Source: a virus. Taken from it: a stretch of DNA of 64,000 nucleotides. Below the pieces are notes generated by a model. That model made no database searches. It saw only the letters and a list, made by a program, of their open reading frames with translations, and was not told the DNA's origin. Below, in pieces: positions 31,957-40,919 of this stretch; the stretch's first letter is position 1; the number at the start of each line of letters is the position of its first letter. The stretch spans positions 62,001-126,000 of the IMG/VR virus record IMGVR_UViG_3300031578_000002, one strand, 5' to 3'. The position numbers and the translations under genes are program-made.

Positions 31957-31970
31957 AATATAAAAAAAAA

Positions 31971-31987
31971 GACTACACTTAGTAGTC
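31971..31987 (-). terminator. Rho-independent terminator
   Basis: Stem GACTAC/GTAGTC with a 5-nt loop followed by nine T on the minus strand, after the 722-aa gene. Confidence 0.75.
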
Positions 31988-32010
31988 CTTATTTTCAAAT
32001 AAAATTTAAA

Positions 32011-34179
32011 TTATTTATTATCCCGATATTTTTTCCATAATCCAAAGAATTCATCTTTTTGATCTTCAGGTAAGTTATCAAAATCTTTATTTTTATATTC
32101 CTGATATTTTTTATAATCTTGAGAATTTTCAGTATTTGGCGTGTTATTGGTGTCGCCGCCAACGGCAGATGTTGCACCCGCAGCACCCACAATTGTCTCA
32201 TCCAAATCATTATTTTCATCATCCAAATCTTCTTTATCCCAATAATCTCTTTCATCCGCAGCATAATCAAATTCTTCTCCGACATTTTTCGGTTGATAAC
32301 CTAATAATATGTCTTCTAAATTTTTATCGCTTTCAGCATCTTTTGCAGCTTCTTCCTGTGCCGAGTCTTCCGGTGTATCCATAGCTGTATAATATTCGGG
32401 ATTTTCAGATAAATGATCTAACACGATTTCTATTGCGATTAACGGGTCAGTAGTATGCTCTCTCTCAACATCTAATCCCATTATTATTTGTTTTGGGTCA
32501 AAATTTAGTGGGGATTTTCCATCACCCTTTCCACCATGAAGAATTTCACCTTGTTCTTCTTTATCTTGTGCTAATTGTTTAATATCATCAGGTTCTGGCT
32601 CTAATGACATACCAACTTCTTCCTCATTTAATTTTGATAGATCATATTGTAATTCAATATAGTCAAGTCTTGGGTTCCATGACATGATGTATCCATCCTT
32701 TTCATATACCTTATCTTCTCTACCATGACCTAAAGTATTAGTTCCGTCATGTTCACCGGGATAATGCCATTGTTTTAAATATTCCAATGCAGCATCCGGT
32801 CCTTCTCTATCTAATCGCTCAAGTGGTTCATATGCCTCATCACCCTGCAAAAAAACAACGTTCTCATATTTATCATGGTCAGTTGATTCACCAACGCTAA
32901 TTTTAGTTTTTTTTGTTCTATGTTTTTTTGGTTTTGGGTATTTACTTCCTGTCGAAAACTCCTTACCAATTTCCATTTCCTTTGGGTAATCGGTTTCGTT
33001 CATCATCTCTAAATCTTTATGATAAAGATCAATTGCACGTATTTTAACTAATTCAATTAATTTATTTTTAGGTATTTGATATAAATTAATTCCTAATTCA
33101 TTCATTAGTTCTTTTTGTGCTTTTATTATTAATTCTTTTTTGAATTCTGGTGATATTGTATTATAATAATTTTTTACAGTGTCTTTAGCATTTACCGTAG
33201 AAATATCATTTTCAAGAAATGGTTCCGCTATCGATGGATAAACCCTTTTTCTTCCCATTGCCATGTGATTACCACTATTATTTATTTCAGTTGGGCTAGT
33301 GTTAACACCATTTAATCTTTTTATTTCATTTGAAATCTCATTATGTGTTGGTGAATAATTCGGATTTCTACTTGTTTTATTTCTAGCAACTAAGTTATCA
33401 TATGCTTGGCTAACTTGAGCTTCTTCTTCAGGAGTTAAATCATCAACAGGCTCATCAATATCGTTGTTATTATCATCAGCGTCGAAATCGATCTTTTCAC
33501 CAGTATAATCGTGAGGTAAACTTAAAAAATCATCTTCTTCGGCATCGTCATCAATTTCTTCACTAACAAATTTATTTAATTCAGGTGAACTTACTCTAAG
33601 CTTAGAATTTGTTGGCTTTTCATCTGCATATGCCTTATTTGTTTGCATATTTTCAGTACCTTTTCTATATGGTATTTTATCAATAAATTCAACAGCTTTT
33701 GCATATTTTTCATCAAGTTCACTACTGTTTTGATCAATATCTGCATAATTACTGATTGCATCTATTATTTCATTACCATGTTTTTCATTGAACTCTTTAA
33801 CACTATTACCATTTTCAGGTAAGTCCATTCCACGACTATTTGTTGAATTAGTGTACTTAAATCTAATTAAACTTGCACTATCTACTGAAAGTATTCCTTC
33901 TTGATCACCCTCAGTAACATTAATTCTGAATACAAAAGTAATTTGATTGTTATTATTATCAACACCACTTATTTCAACAAGTGTCTCATCATTTTTTGTT
34001 TGAGTATTACTACGATCAATTTTAAATGTCCCGTTAACTAATTCACTGAATGAATTTTCAATAACATTTAATGGCGTTGGGTTGTTACCTAAAATATCTT
34101 CATTTAAATGCATTTTATTGACACCCTGAAACATTTCAAGAAATCTTTCTTTACTACCAACTGGATTATATATTTTCAT
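32011..34179 (-). CDS. Acidic internal or structural virion protein (722 aa)
   Basis: Very acidic protein with long low-complexity Asp/Glu/Asn stretches (IDDDAEEDDF, FDADDNNNDIDEP). The N-terminus MKIYNPVGSKERFLEMFQGV then NKMHLNEDI closely matches that of the neighbouring 34192 protein. A conserved block near residues 440-510 (ALEYLKQWHYPGEHDG ... KVYEKDGYIMSWNPRLDYIE) corresponds to a small domain that recurs in phage and bacterial proteins. Size and acidity resemble scaffold or core proteins, but position and the shared N-terminal tag are the only evidence for packaging in the head. Confidence 0.6.
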   Translation of the reverse strand: MKIYNPVGSKERFLEMFQGVNKMHLNEDILGNNPTPLNVIENSFSELVNGTFKIDRSNTQTKNDETLVEISGVDNNNNQITFVFRINVTEGDQEGILSVDSASLIRFKYTNSTNSRGMDLPENGNSVKEFNEKHGNEIIDAISNYADIDQNSSELDEKYAKAVEFIDKIPYRKGTENMQTNKAYADEKPTNSKLRVSSPELNKFVSEEIDDDAEEDDFLSLPHDYTGEKIDFDADDNNNDIDEPVDDLTPEEEAQVSQAYDNLVARNKTSRNPNYSPTHNEISNEIKRLNGVNTSPTEINNSGNHMAMGRKRVYPSIAEPFLENDISTVNAKDTVKNYYNTISPEFKKELIIKAQKELMNELGINLYQIPKNKLIELVKIRAIDLYHKDLEMMNETDYPKEMEIGKEFSTGSKYPKPKKHRTKKTKISVGESTDHDKYENVVFLQGDEAYEPLERLDREGPDAALEYLKQWHYPGEHDGTNTLGHGREDKVYEKDGYIMSWNPRLDYIELQYDLSKLNEEEVGMSLEPEPDDIKQLAQDKEEQGEILHGGKGDGKSPLNFDPKQIIMGLDVEREHTTDPLIAIEIVLDHLSENPEYYTAMDTPEDSAQEEAAKDAESDKNLEDILLGYQPKNVGEEFDYAADERDYWDKEDLDDENNDLDETIVGAAGATSAVGGDTNNTPNTENSQDYKKYQEYKNKDFDNLPEDQKDEFFGLWKKYRDNK

Positions 34180-34191
34180 TTTTTATAAGTT

Positions 34192-34665
34192 TTATTCGAA
34201 TATTATTGGATACTTTTTGCCAAATTCTCTCATAACAACACCAGCAAACGCATTTGCCTCATTTTCAATATCAGTGCCATCATTACCTGAATTTTGAGTT
34301 ATTTGTCCTTTTATTGATTGATCCGTATGTTTTAACTCATGTGCTAATGTTCTTAATGTATCAGCCAGATTTCTATTTTTATCAACAACTTTAATTTTTT
34401 TTGCTGTGGGGGCATTTACACCAAACGATTTCATGTTTTTAGCTTCATTTTCACCATAAGAAATTGTAATTTCTGGCATATTTTTATTTAATTTAAGTTT
34501 GTTGTCAACAAATTTTATAAATAACTTAATTATTTTTATTCTTTCACTTCTAGGAATGATGTTTTCATTTAACATATGTTTAGTCTCACTTAACACGATA
34601 TTATTAACTTTTTGAGTCATCTCAAATAAACGTTCTTTTGATCCATATGAATGAAATACTTTCAT
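34192..34665 (-). CDS. HExxH zinc metalloprotease-like protein with shared N-terminal tag (157 aa)
   Basis: Contains TLRTLAHELKHTDQSIKGQI with a HELKH zinc-protease motif and a downstream DIENEANAFAGVVMREF in which Glu could be the third zinc ligand, typical of gluzincin-like peptidases such as phage ImmA/IrrE-like or SprT-like proteins. The N-terminal 18 residues (MKVFHSYGSKERLFEMTQKV) match the tag in the neighbouring 722-aa protein, and LNE follows in both. The start is placed at ATG 34665 for that reason; an upstream in-frame ATG (34683) overlaps the preceding gene. Perhaps an injected or head-associated protease. Confidence 0.65.
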   Translation of the reverse strand: MKVFHSYGSKERLFEMTQKVNNIVLSETKHMLNENIIPRSERIKIIKLFIKFVDNKLKLNKNMPEITISYGENEAKNMKSFGVNAPTAKKIKVVDKNRNLADTLRTLAHELKHTDQSIKGQITQNSGNDGTDIENEANAFAGVVMREFGKKYPIIFE

Positions 34666-34669
34666 AATC

Positions 34670-35383
34670 TTAGCTAATATCATTAAAACTGTCCTGAATA
34701 TCTATTTTTGATTTTTGTGGCAGTTCATCAAAATCAGCAACAAATGTACCGTCAGGAAGTTTTTTTATTCCCTTTTCCATTTCTTGATTACGTTTTTCAT
34801 TAAACCAATTTCCCGACCAAAAATCGTTCAAATTAAAATAATATGGATATGAGACATTTGTTTTATTCATTAGTTTTTCAGTATCTGTTGGTTCACGAAC
34901 TTCTTCTACATCAGTATTAAGTGTACTTATTTTATTATTTAAGCCCTGAACAACAGTATTTAAACTTTCCAATTGATCATGAATACTTTTCATTGCCTCA
35001 ATATTGTGTTTAATAATTTCATTTTGAATGTCATTTACTTGATTTTCAGGTTCTTGCTGTATGGATGAAGAATCTGCATCAACAGACATTTCGGGTGCAG
35101 GTGGAACTTGTGTACTATCTTGATCATCACCTTGATCAAATTCAGGTGTTGGTGTTTCAGCCGGAATTGGTATATCATTTGATGGCGCAGGTGGAACACT
35201 TCCCTCTGGTTTTGGTGCGTCTTCTTGTTCTCCAGCTTCATTTGTTAGCTTAGGGAACTCATCAAATTCTTCATTTGCACCCACTAATGGACGATATTTA
35301 GCAGTTTCATTGATTTTATAATCAACACGATATTTAATCTTTCGAATTTCTTCAGAGAGACTAATTAAATTTTCTTTCTTCAT
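34670..35383 (-). CDS. Proline/acid-rich coiled-coil protein (237 aa)
   Basis: Three parts: an N-terminal helical region (LISLSEEIRKIKYRVDYKIN), a disordered Pro/Asp/Glu/Gln-rich linker (about residues 50-110, with PPAPSND and ETPTPEFDQGDD), and a coiled-coil segment (HNIEAMKSIHDQLESLNTVV, then LNNKISTLNTDVEEV). The C-terminal part has SYPYYFNLNDFWSGNWFNEK and a conserved-looking aromatic cluster. No enzyme motif. Likely a structural, scaffold or internal virion protein; the gene overlaps none but lies within 5 nt of the metalloprotease-like gene. Confidence 0.55.
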   Translation of the reverse strand: MKKENLISLSEEIRKIKYRVDYKINETAKYRPLVGANEEFDEFPKLTNEAGEQEDAPKPEGSVPPAPSNDIPIPAETPTPEFDQGDDQDSTQVPPAPEMSVDADSSSIQQEPENQVNDIQNEIIKHNIEAMKSIHDQLESLNTVVQGLNNKISTLNTDVEEVREPTDTEKLMNKTNVSYPYYFNLNDFWSGNWFNEKRNQEMEKGIKKLPDGTFVADFDELPQKSKIDIQDSFNDIS

Positions 35384-35395
35384 TAAATTAATATA

Positions 35396-35581
35396 TTAAT
35401 ATTGTTCTCTAAGTAACATGCGTCCTTGATTATCAATGAACTTACGATCTATTCTTTCGATAAGACCCTGACGATCATTAATAATAACTGTCTTAAAATT
35501 TTTATCTTTCAATTCATTATCTTCCTGAACTTCAGACTTGTTAATAAAATTATTAAGTACTTTTTCTATTTTATCTTCCAT
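35396..35581 (-). CDS. Small hypothetical protein (61 aa)
   Basis: Short, charged, mostly helical (MEDKIEKVLNNFINKSEVQE) ending in RGRMLLREQY-like basic/aromatic residues (DNQGRMLLREQY). It has a promoter element 19 nt upstream and is 12 nt from the following gene, so it opens the operon of virion genes running down to about 32 kb. Function unknown. Confidence 0.55.
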   Translation of the reverse strand: MEDKIEKVLNNFINKSEVQEDNELKDKNFKTVIINDRQGLIERIDRKFIDNQGRMLLREQY

Positions 35582-35600
35582 AGTAAATATATTTATTAAA

Positions 35601-35609
35601 TATAAATAC
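35601..35609 (-). promoter_or_regulatory. Putative late promoter element GTATTTATA
   Basis: Coding-strand GTATTTATA (preceded by A) 19 nt upstream of the 61-aa gene at 35581. Confidence 0.6.
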
Positions 35610-35628
35610 TACGTTATCTTCATTTTGA

Positions 35629-36255
35629 CTAAATAGAAACCAGATATCTTTTAAGATTTGTGAAATTTGGAAAGAGTTTATAATAAGATTGATAATAACT
35701 TCCATCAATATCAGAAATTAAGGTTTTGGTTCGTTCTGCAATCTTTATTATAATATCGTCAATATCAAATTGGAAATATTGAAATAATGTTAAGCTTATC
35801 CCCCATATTTTATTATCATTTGAAATATAAATCATTTCATTTTTGAAATTATATGTGGATTTAATTTCTTTGGGGATTATATCTAAAAGGTCTTGAATGT
35901 CTTTTATTTGAAAAAATACTGGGTCTAGATTTATATACGTATATTTTGGTGCAAAATAAAAATCAGGTACGTGATTTATAAAACTATCAACACCTTTAAT
36001 GTGTGAAGGCTTGCTTTCCTCAAAGCTACACTCCCAATATAACTCATTTGTTATTATCTTCTTTTTTAATATGTCAGCATTTTGTATTATTAAATTATTT
36101 GGATTACATTTTTTCATAAACGACCATCCCACATATAATGTCGGTAATGTCTTATCTAAATTATCATATTCAATAGGTTCACAAATATAATTAACATAGT
36201 CAACACCATTGTGATTAACAAGTTCCTTTTCATAGATAACATTTGCAATTTTCAT
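35629..36255 (-). CDS. Hypothetical protein at the end of the sugar island (208 aa)
   Basis: Not recognised by motif. Aromatic-rich sequence with YVGWSFMKKCNPNNLIIQNA, LYWECSFEESKPSHIKGVDS and FYFAPKYTYINLDPVFFQIK. It follows the WecB-like epimerase gene by 10 nt on the same strand, so it is likely co-expressed with the sugar genes. It could be a capping or acceptor protein for that pathway, but there is no direct evidence. Confidence 0.5.
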   Translation of the reverse strand: MKIANVIYEKELVNHNGVDYVNYICEPIEYDNLDKTLPTLYVGWSFMKKCNPNNLIIQNADILKKKIITNELYWECSFEESKPSHIKGVDSFINHVPDFYFAPKYTYINLDPVFFQIKDIQDLLDIIPKEIKSTYNFKNEMIYISNDNKIWGISLTLFQYFQFDIDDIIIKIAERTKTLISDIDGSYYQSYYKLFPNFTNLKRYLVSI

Positions 36256-36265
36256 AATTTATTTT

Positions 36266-37279
36266 TTATAAATCTTTTAATATTTCATATATATACTCAG
36301 CAGAATGTCCATCACCAAAAGGACAATCATAATTAATTTGATAATTATTCAAATGATTATTAAATGCAATTCTTAAATCTTTTGGTTTTTCAATCATCCA
36401 CGTACTTTGATATTGTGCTTCGGGCCTTTCAGTAATTTTTCGGCAAGTTAAACATATTTTATTAAAAAAACTACATTCTTCTTGTAAACCTCCGCTATCA
36501 GTAATTACTAACTTAGTTTTAATTAATAATTTTAATAATTCATCATGTGACATTGGTTCAACGACATTGACATTTGTTAATACATGCCTATGTTTCTGTA
36601 CATTTGGATTTGGGTGTAAGGGAATGATGAATTCTAGTTCAGGATGCTCAATTGCTAAGTTATTTATTTCGATAAACCACTCATTTATCCAATGATGGTT
36701 TTCACGTCTATGTATTGTTACTAAAACTTTATTGGTGTATTCACATTCGTCCTTATACATTAATAAGTTATCTAAAACAGTATTACCAACAACAAACTTA
36801 TCACCTAAAATTCTCTCATTCTCAAGATTTTGCTGATTTAATAATGTTGGACATAAGTGAATGTCAGTTATTTGTGAAACTAATCGTCTATTTTGCTCTT
36901 CAGGATAAGGATTAGCATTATCATATGTTCGTAGTCCAGCCTCTAAATGAATTACCTTAATTCCGTGATGAAATGCGGATAATGCAACTGCCAATACAGA
37001 TGTTGTATCACCTTGGACTAATACGTGTGAGGGCTGTACATCATGAGTAAGAATCCAAGAAAATGTTTCAGTCATTGTTGATTTAATTATATCATTTAAT
37101 CTATTATTATTGGTGTTTGGAATTTTTAATTTAAAATCAACTTTCACTTCATTTAACAAATCCTGATGTTGCCCAGTAAATAATAATTTATATTCAAAAT
37201 TATTATTATTAAACACATTTATTAATGGTAATATTTTAATAAATTCCGGTCTAGTACCAAACGCTATAAGTAAATTCAT
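36266..37279 (-). CDS. wecB: UDP-N-acetylglucosamine 2-epimerase (WecB-like, 337 aa)
   Basis: Converts UDP-GlcNAc to UDP-ManNAc. Family motifs are all present: IAFGTRPEFIK, LLFTGQHQDLL, VLVQGDTTSVLAVALSAF, VIHLEAGLRTYD, PYPEEQNRRLVSQ, VTIHRRENHH, LIKTKLVITDSGGLQEECSF and CRKITERPEA. Length (337) is slightly shorter than bacterial WecB (about 375). It overlaps the upstream GT-A gene by 4 nt, and the whole block 36-45 kb reads as one minus-strand set. ManNAc-derived sugars feed capsule or glycoprotein glycosylation, so the phage may supply a donor for the neighbouring transferases. Confidence 0.88.
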   Translation of the reverse strand: MNLLIAFGTRPEFIKILPLINVFNNNNFEYKLLFTGQHQDLLNEVKVDFKLKIPNTNNNRLNDIIKSTMTETFSWILTHDVQPSHVLVQGDTTSVLAVALSAFHHGIKVIHLEAGLRTYDNANPYPEEQNRRLVSQITDIHLCPTLLNQQNLENERILGDKFVVGNTVLDNLLMYKDECEYTNKVLVTIHRRENHHWINEWFIEINNLAIEHPELEFIIPLHPNPNVQKHRHVLTNVNVVEPMSHDELLKLLIKTKLVITDSGGLQEECSFFNKICLTCRKITERPEAQYQSTWMIEKPKDLRIAFNNHLNNYQINYDCPFGDGHSAEYIYEILKDL

Positions 37280-38031
37280 ATTATCCTCATTTTAAATTCA
37301 TTTGGTGCTTTTATTGCTTTAAACCAATCGGATGGGACTATTGGGTGTAAATTAGTTGTATTTTCATTCCAATTTAACCATTTAGTTTTATACCAATTTT
37401 CTTTATTGAATTGATGTGCATGTCCCCATGTATTAATTTTAGACCAACATTCTTCATCTGTTAAAACATATGATGCATGACCACATATTGATGTTAATTG
37501 TTTGATTTTTGTACCTGATGGTCGCCTACACCTAACAAATCTATTATTATAATTTAAATTAATGCAAACTTCAGGATATCCACAAACAATATTGCCGTCA
37601 GTCTTAATAATAATGTGTTCAAAATCTTTCCAATATGTTACCCAAGGAGTCGTATAATATTCAAAATTAGGATTTAATTCAATATCATTAATTAATTTTT
37701 TTAATTCATTAATATTATAAAATTCATCAGCATCAATAATTAATAAATAGTCCATTCCATCACGCTTGGCTGCATCAAGACACGCATTTCTTTGGTCTTC
37801 ATCTAATTTCCAATCGCCGATAATCAATTCAATTTTATTATAATACTGTGATTGTTTTAATATATCTGGATTTGATTTATTTTTAAATAAATCTCTTGCT
37901 TGTGGATTATACGACCAAGGATACTCACTCCATGCCACATATATCTTATCAACGAACGGAGCAATCATATCAATGTTTTTTAAAATCCATCTATCCTGAT
38001 TAAAAAATAATAAATGTGTAGCTATTTTCAT
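37276..38031 (-). CDS. GT-A glycosyltransferase-like protein (251 aa)
   Basis: Starts MKIATHLLFFNQDRWILKNI and has a DxD-type metal motif in GMDYLLIIDADEFYNINEL. A further segment, TTPWVTYWKDFEHIIIKTDG, and a C-terminal histidine-rich region (GHASYVLTDEECWSKINTWG HAHQF) follow. The pattern resembles GT2/GT92-like transferases. It overlaps both neighbours by 4 nt (37276-37279 and 38028-38031), so translation is coupled with the epimerase. Donor and acceptor unknown. Confidence 0.65.
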   Translation of the reverse strand: MKIATHLLFFNQDRWILKNIDMIAPFVDKIYVAWSEYPWSYNPQARDLFKNKSNPDILKQSQYYNKIELIIGDWKLDEDQRNACLDAAKRDGMDYLLIIDADEFYNINELKKLINDIELNPNFEYYTTPWVTYWKDFEHIIIKTDGNIVCGYPEVCINLNYNNRFVRCRRPSGTKIKQLTSICGHASYVLTDEECWSKINTWGHAHQFNKENWYKTKWLNWNENTTNLHPIVPSDWFKAIKAPNEFKMRII

Positions 38032-38969
38032 GTTAAAAAAACTTGTTTAAATTTGTTCATTACATTTTCAGGACTATAATTACGGTATGAATTCCAATCC
38101 TTACTATTATCGGGTCTAAAATAATTTAATATTTCTAACAAATCATCTTTATTAAAATATGTTATTGCTTTATTCCCTAACATTTGAAGATGCGCTGATT
38201 CTCGCTGAGTACCACCAAATGTAATAACCGGTTTATTTCTTATTGAAAACTCAGCAACAGATAAACCAAATGTCTCACCCACTGTTCTAGCATGCAGCAT
38301 TGCATTACATGTATTAATAAATTTTGTTTTATATATTAAATCTTGACTTCCATCTAAATAAATTACCCTTGGAGAATCAACAAATTTATTAGTGTACATA
38401 AAAAGAAAATAAATATCTTTTCGAGAAGTAACTATTTCTTTAACAGCATTCTGAGCAAATAATATGTCAAATGTTTCCGCACCACCATGCCGCCCAAATA
38501 CCATAACATCTTTTGGTATGTTAAGCTCTGTTCTTAAGTCATCATCAATATCTGGTAAGTTGACCATGTGAGGCACAAATGGTTGATTATATTTTCTTCC
38601 TAGCCATTCTGAAACATAAGCATATACATTACCATGTGGTTGATAATTCTGAAACACTACGTGGTTGACAGATTTTCTATTTTTTGAAATAATACCATCA
38701 TTCATTCCAGCCTTAATTGCATAAAACACATCTACCTTATTTTCATCAAGTATTCTTTCAACATCATTAAAGTCTTTATAAAAAAAAACTGGAAATCTTT
38801 TTTTAAAATTTTCAATGGCTGATGGATGTGAGTAATTCCATATTTCAGGGTGTTTTGTAATAATAATACTTTCATTACCCAACAATCCCTCATTATACCT
38901 AGCATAATCATATAGTGCTACTTCTGTTCCTCTTAACGATAATTGATTACTATGAAATGCTATTTTCAT
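38028..38969 (-). CDS. GT-B glycosyltransferase, GT4-like (313 aa)
   Basis: N-terminal FHSNQLSLRGTEVALYDYAR is the typical acceptor-domain start (G-T-E/A-V). The C-terminal donor domain shows VMVFGRHGGAETFDILFAQN, FLFMYTNKFVDSPRVIYLDG and the E-x7-E-like segment ARTVGETFGLSVAEFSIRNK. It lacks a long N-terminal domain, so it is shorter than bacterial GT4 enzymes. Part of the coupled sugar gene block. Confidence 0.72.
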   Translation of the reverse strand: MKIAFHSNQLSLRGTEVALYDYARYNEGLLGNESIIITKHPEIWNYSHPSAIENFKKRFPVFFYKDFNDVERILDENKVDVFYAIKAGMNDGIISKNRKSVNHVVFQNYQPHGNVYAYVSEWLGRKYNQPFVPHMVNLPDIDDDLRTELNIPKDVMVFGRHGGAETFDILFAQNAVKEIVTSRKDIYFLFMYTNKFVDSPRVIYLDGSQDLIYKTKFINTCNAMLHARTVGETFGLSVAEFSIRNKPVITFGGTQRESAHLQMLGNKAITYFNKDDLLEILNYFRPDNSKDWNSYRNYSPENVMNKFKQVFLT

Positions 38970-38993
38970 TTAAGTATTTTATTTGTCATAATA

Positions 38994-39617
38994 TTACAAT
39001 TGTTTTGCAATTGAGCAACCACAATTACTATTAGAATCTTTAAAAGATTGAAAATTATTAAATTTATTCTTCATCTCATCCCATGCAAGCCAAACGCCAC
39101 AATCAGGATGTGTTCTCATGTAATAATCATGTGCCCAAATAAAATAATTATTTATTACATTATTTTTTAATATTAATTCTATTTCTTTTTTTACATGTTC
39201 ACGAGTATGATTGCCATCTTGAACATATAAATCAAAATCTAATGAAGATAATAGATAATGTAATGAATCATCAAGAACCCTTTCGAAATTATTTGAATGT
39301 AATTTGTTATATTCTAATCTCTCAACTATATCAAGTAAAACTACTTCACCAAAACCATTTTTATCTATTGCCTGTAAAATATGGTTTGAGCTACGGCCTA
39401 AATAATTACCAATTTCTAAAATTCTCTTAGGTTTTATTATACGAATTAGAACATATATTGATTTACCTTCACTTTCCCAAACGCTTCCACCGGGTTCTTC
39501 AGGATATCCCCCATATATTGCTTCATCATAATAATTCATAAACGTTTCTAAATCAACACCAGTTAATTTATTAAAACCATCGTAATACGATTTTTGAAAG
39601 TCATCTCTTTTGTTCAT
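38994..39617 (-). CDS. Class I SAM methyltransferase-like protein (207 aa)
   Basis: Rossmann-type motif I: RILEIGNYLGRSSNHILQAI, followed by GEVVLLDIVERLEYNKLHSN and DFDLYVQDGNHTREHVKKEI (motif II/III region). This resembles the Methyltransf_24 / TylF-like group often found in sugar biosynthesis islands. The start is placed at ATG 39617 (MNKRDDFQKSYYDG), since the longer frame overlaps the upstream gene by 28 nt. Possible target: a sugar or peptide of the surface modification pathway. Confidence 0.65.
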   Translation of the reverse strand: MNKRDDFQKSYYDGFNKLTGVDLETFMNYYDEAIYGGYPEEPGGSVWESEGKSIYVLIRIIKPKRILEIGNYLGRSSNHILQAIDKNGFGEVVLLDIVERLEYNKLHSNNFERVLDDSLHYLLSSLDFDLYVQDGNHTREHVKKEIELILKNNVINNYFIWAHDYYMRTHPDCGVWLAWDEMKNKFNNFQSFKDSNSNCGCSIAKQL

Positions 39618-39630
39618 ATATTTAAAAAAT

Positions 39631-40278
39631 TTAATCACTCCAACCTCTAATACCAGCATTTTTATGTAAAAACCCTAGATTTTCGGCAAGTATTTTATTA
39701 TAGTTATTATTCGAATGTTCATAGATAATTTGTTTTATTTTAACATCATATTTATTTATTGTGTTATATAACCAAACTTCTGGTGATGGGGAGAATCTCA
39801 TATCAACAGGTAATTCATTTTCGTTTGAAAATGTTCTTTGTGCTTCAAATAATTTCTTAGCAGCTATTTTGTTTATATAAAAACTTTCCATCATGTAATA
39901 ATTTTTACCGTAACAATGTGGTTGCCTACAAATAACATCAACATCATTATTAACTATTTGTTGAATATTATTTTTAACAACATCAATATATTTGGGGTTT
40001 ATTTTAACGTCATCGTGAGAAAATATAACCACATTACTATCATCATTTAACGTTTCTTTTATAGATGTAATACATCCATTAACACATCCTACTTTATGCC
40101 CATTACCAACATATCTGATAAATTTTATTTTTAAATCATTAAAATAATTTAAATTAAATTTATCGTCATTATATGCTACAAATATATTACTATCAGGAAA
40201 ATAATTTAATTCACTTTCAATTGTTTCCCTTAATGTTATATGTCTATTCTGGACGTTATGTGCAAAAGATATCTTCAT
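39631..40278 (-). CDS. GT-A-like glycosyltransferase (215 aa)
   Basis: Begins MKISFAHNVQNRHITLRETI and carries NVVIFSHDDVKINPKYIDVV, an HDD metal-type motif in a GT2-like fold, plus GCVNGCITSIKETLNDD before it. The C-terminus has RFSPSPEVWLYNTINKYDVK. Its stop overlaps the upstream gene by one base. Size and order fit small phage GT-A proteins. Function is a guess beyond sugar transfer. Confidence 0.6.
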   Translation of the reverse strand: MKISFAHNVQNRHITLRETIESELNYFPDSNIFVAYNDDKFNLNYFNDLKIKFIRYVGNGHKVGCVNGCITSIKETLNDDSNVVIFSHDDVKINPKYIDVVKNNIQQIVNNDVDVICRQPHCYGKNYYMMESFYINKIAAKKLFEAQRTFSNENELPVDMRFSPSPEVWLYNTINKYDVKIKQIIYEHSNNNYNKILAENLGFLHKNAGIRGWSD

Positions 40279-40919
40279 TATTTAATTTTATATATTTTAT
40301 AATTTCCACCTAAATTCCATTGATTTAGACTTCCAGTATTTGATTCATACATTAATTCTACTTCGGGAAATAACATTTGAAATCTTTCAACAAAATCATA
40401 ATGATTATAATCATCAATGACAACATATGAACCAGAAACTAATCTATTCTTACCATGTAAAAACGCAATGCTTCTACCATTACCATGTGGGCCATCAACA
40501 ACCATTAAATTAATAACATCTGGTAATTGTTCATCTAAAATATCATAAAACGTATTTCTTTGTCTTGTATGAACAGCTGTTATTTTATTAAAAAACATAC
40601 TGTTATTATATTTTTTATACTGAAATTGAATGTCAAAATCACTATCATTACATTCAACTAATTTAGTTATATTTAACTTTAAATTAGGATGTTGTATTTT
40701 ACAAGCATATTCTATATTATCATCAAATGAGGTTATATTTAAATTATGTCCATTAATAACTAAGTCAACGAAGAATTCGGTGGAGATACCAGAACCAAAT
40801 TCAACAACATTTATTGGATTAATTTTCATTGATTCTATAATAGTTTTAATATTACTAAAACATTCTTTTGACAAACCCCAACCATCATTTTTATACTTAT
40901 CTAAATCTACCATATACAA
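40278..40919 (-). CDS. Methyltransferase-like protein (213 aa)
   Basis: Rossmann-type motif INVVEFGSGISTEFFVDLVI (motif I), then LNITSFDDNIEYACKIQHPN and INLMVVDGPHGNGRSIAFLH with the acidic post-II position. C-terminal GSYVVIDDYNHYDFVERFQM. This matches class I SAM-dependent methyltransferases that act on small molecules or sugars. A second ATG at 40913 (MVDLDKYK) may be the true start. Overlaps the GT-D gene by 13 nt. Confidence 0.65.
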   Translation of the reverse strand: MYMVDLDKYKNDGWGLSKECFSNIKTIIESMKINPINVVEFGSGISTEFFVDLVINGHNLNITSFDDNIEYACKIQHPNLKLNITKLVECNDSDFDIQFQYKKYNNSMFFNKITAVHTRQRNTFYDILDEQLPDVINLMVVDGPHGNGRSIAFLHGKNRLVSGSYVVIDDYNHYDFVERFQMLFPEVELMYESNTGSLNQWNLGGNYKIYKIK

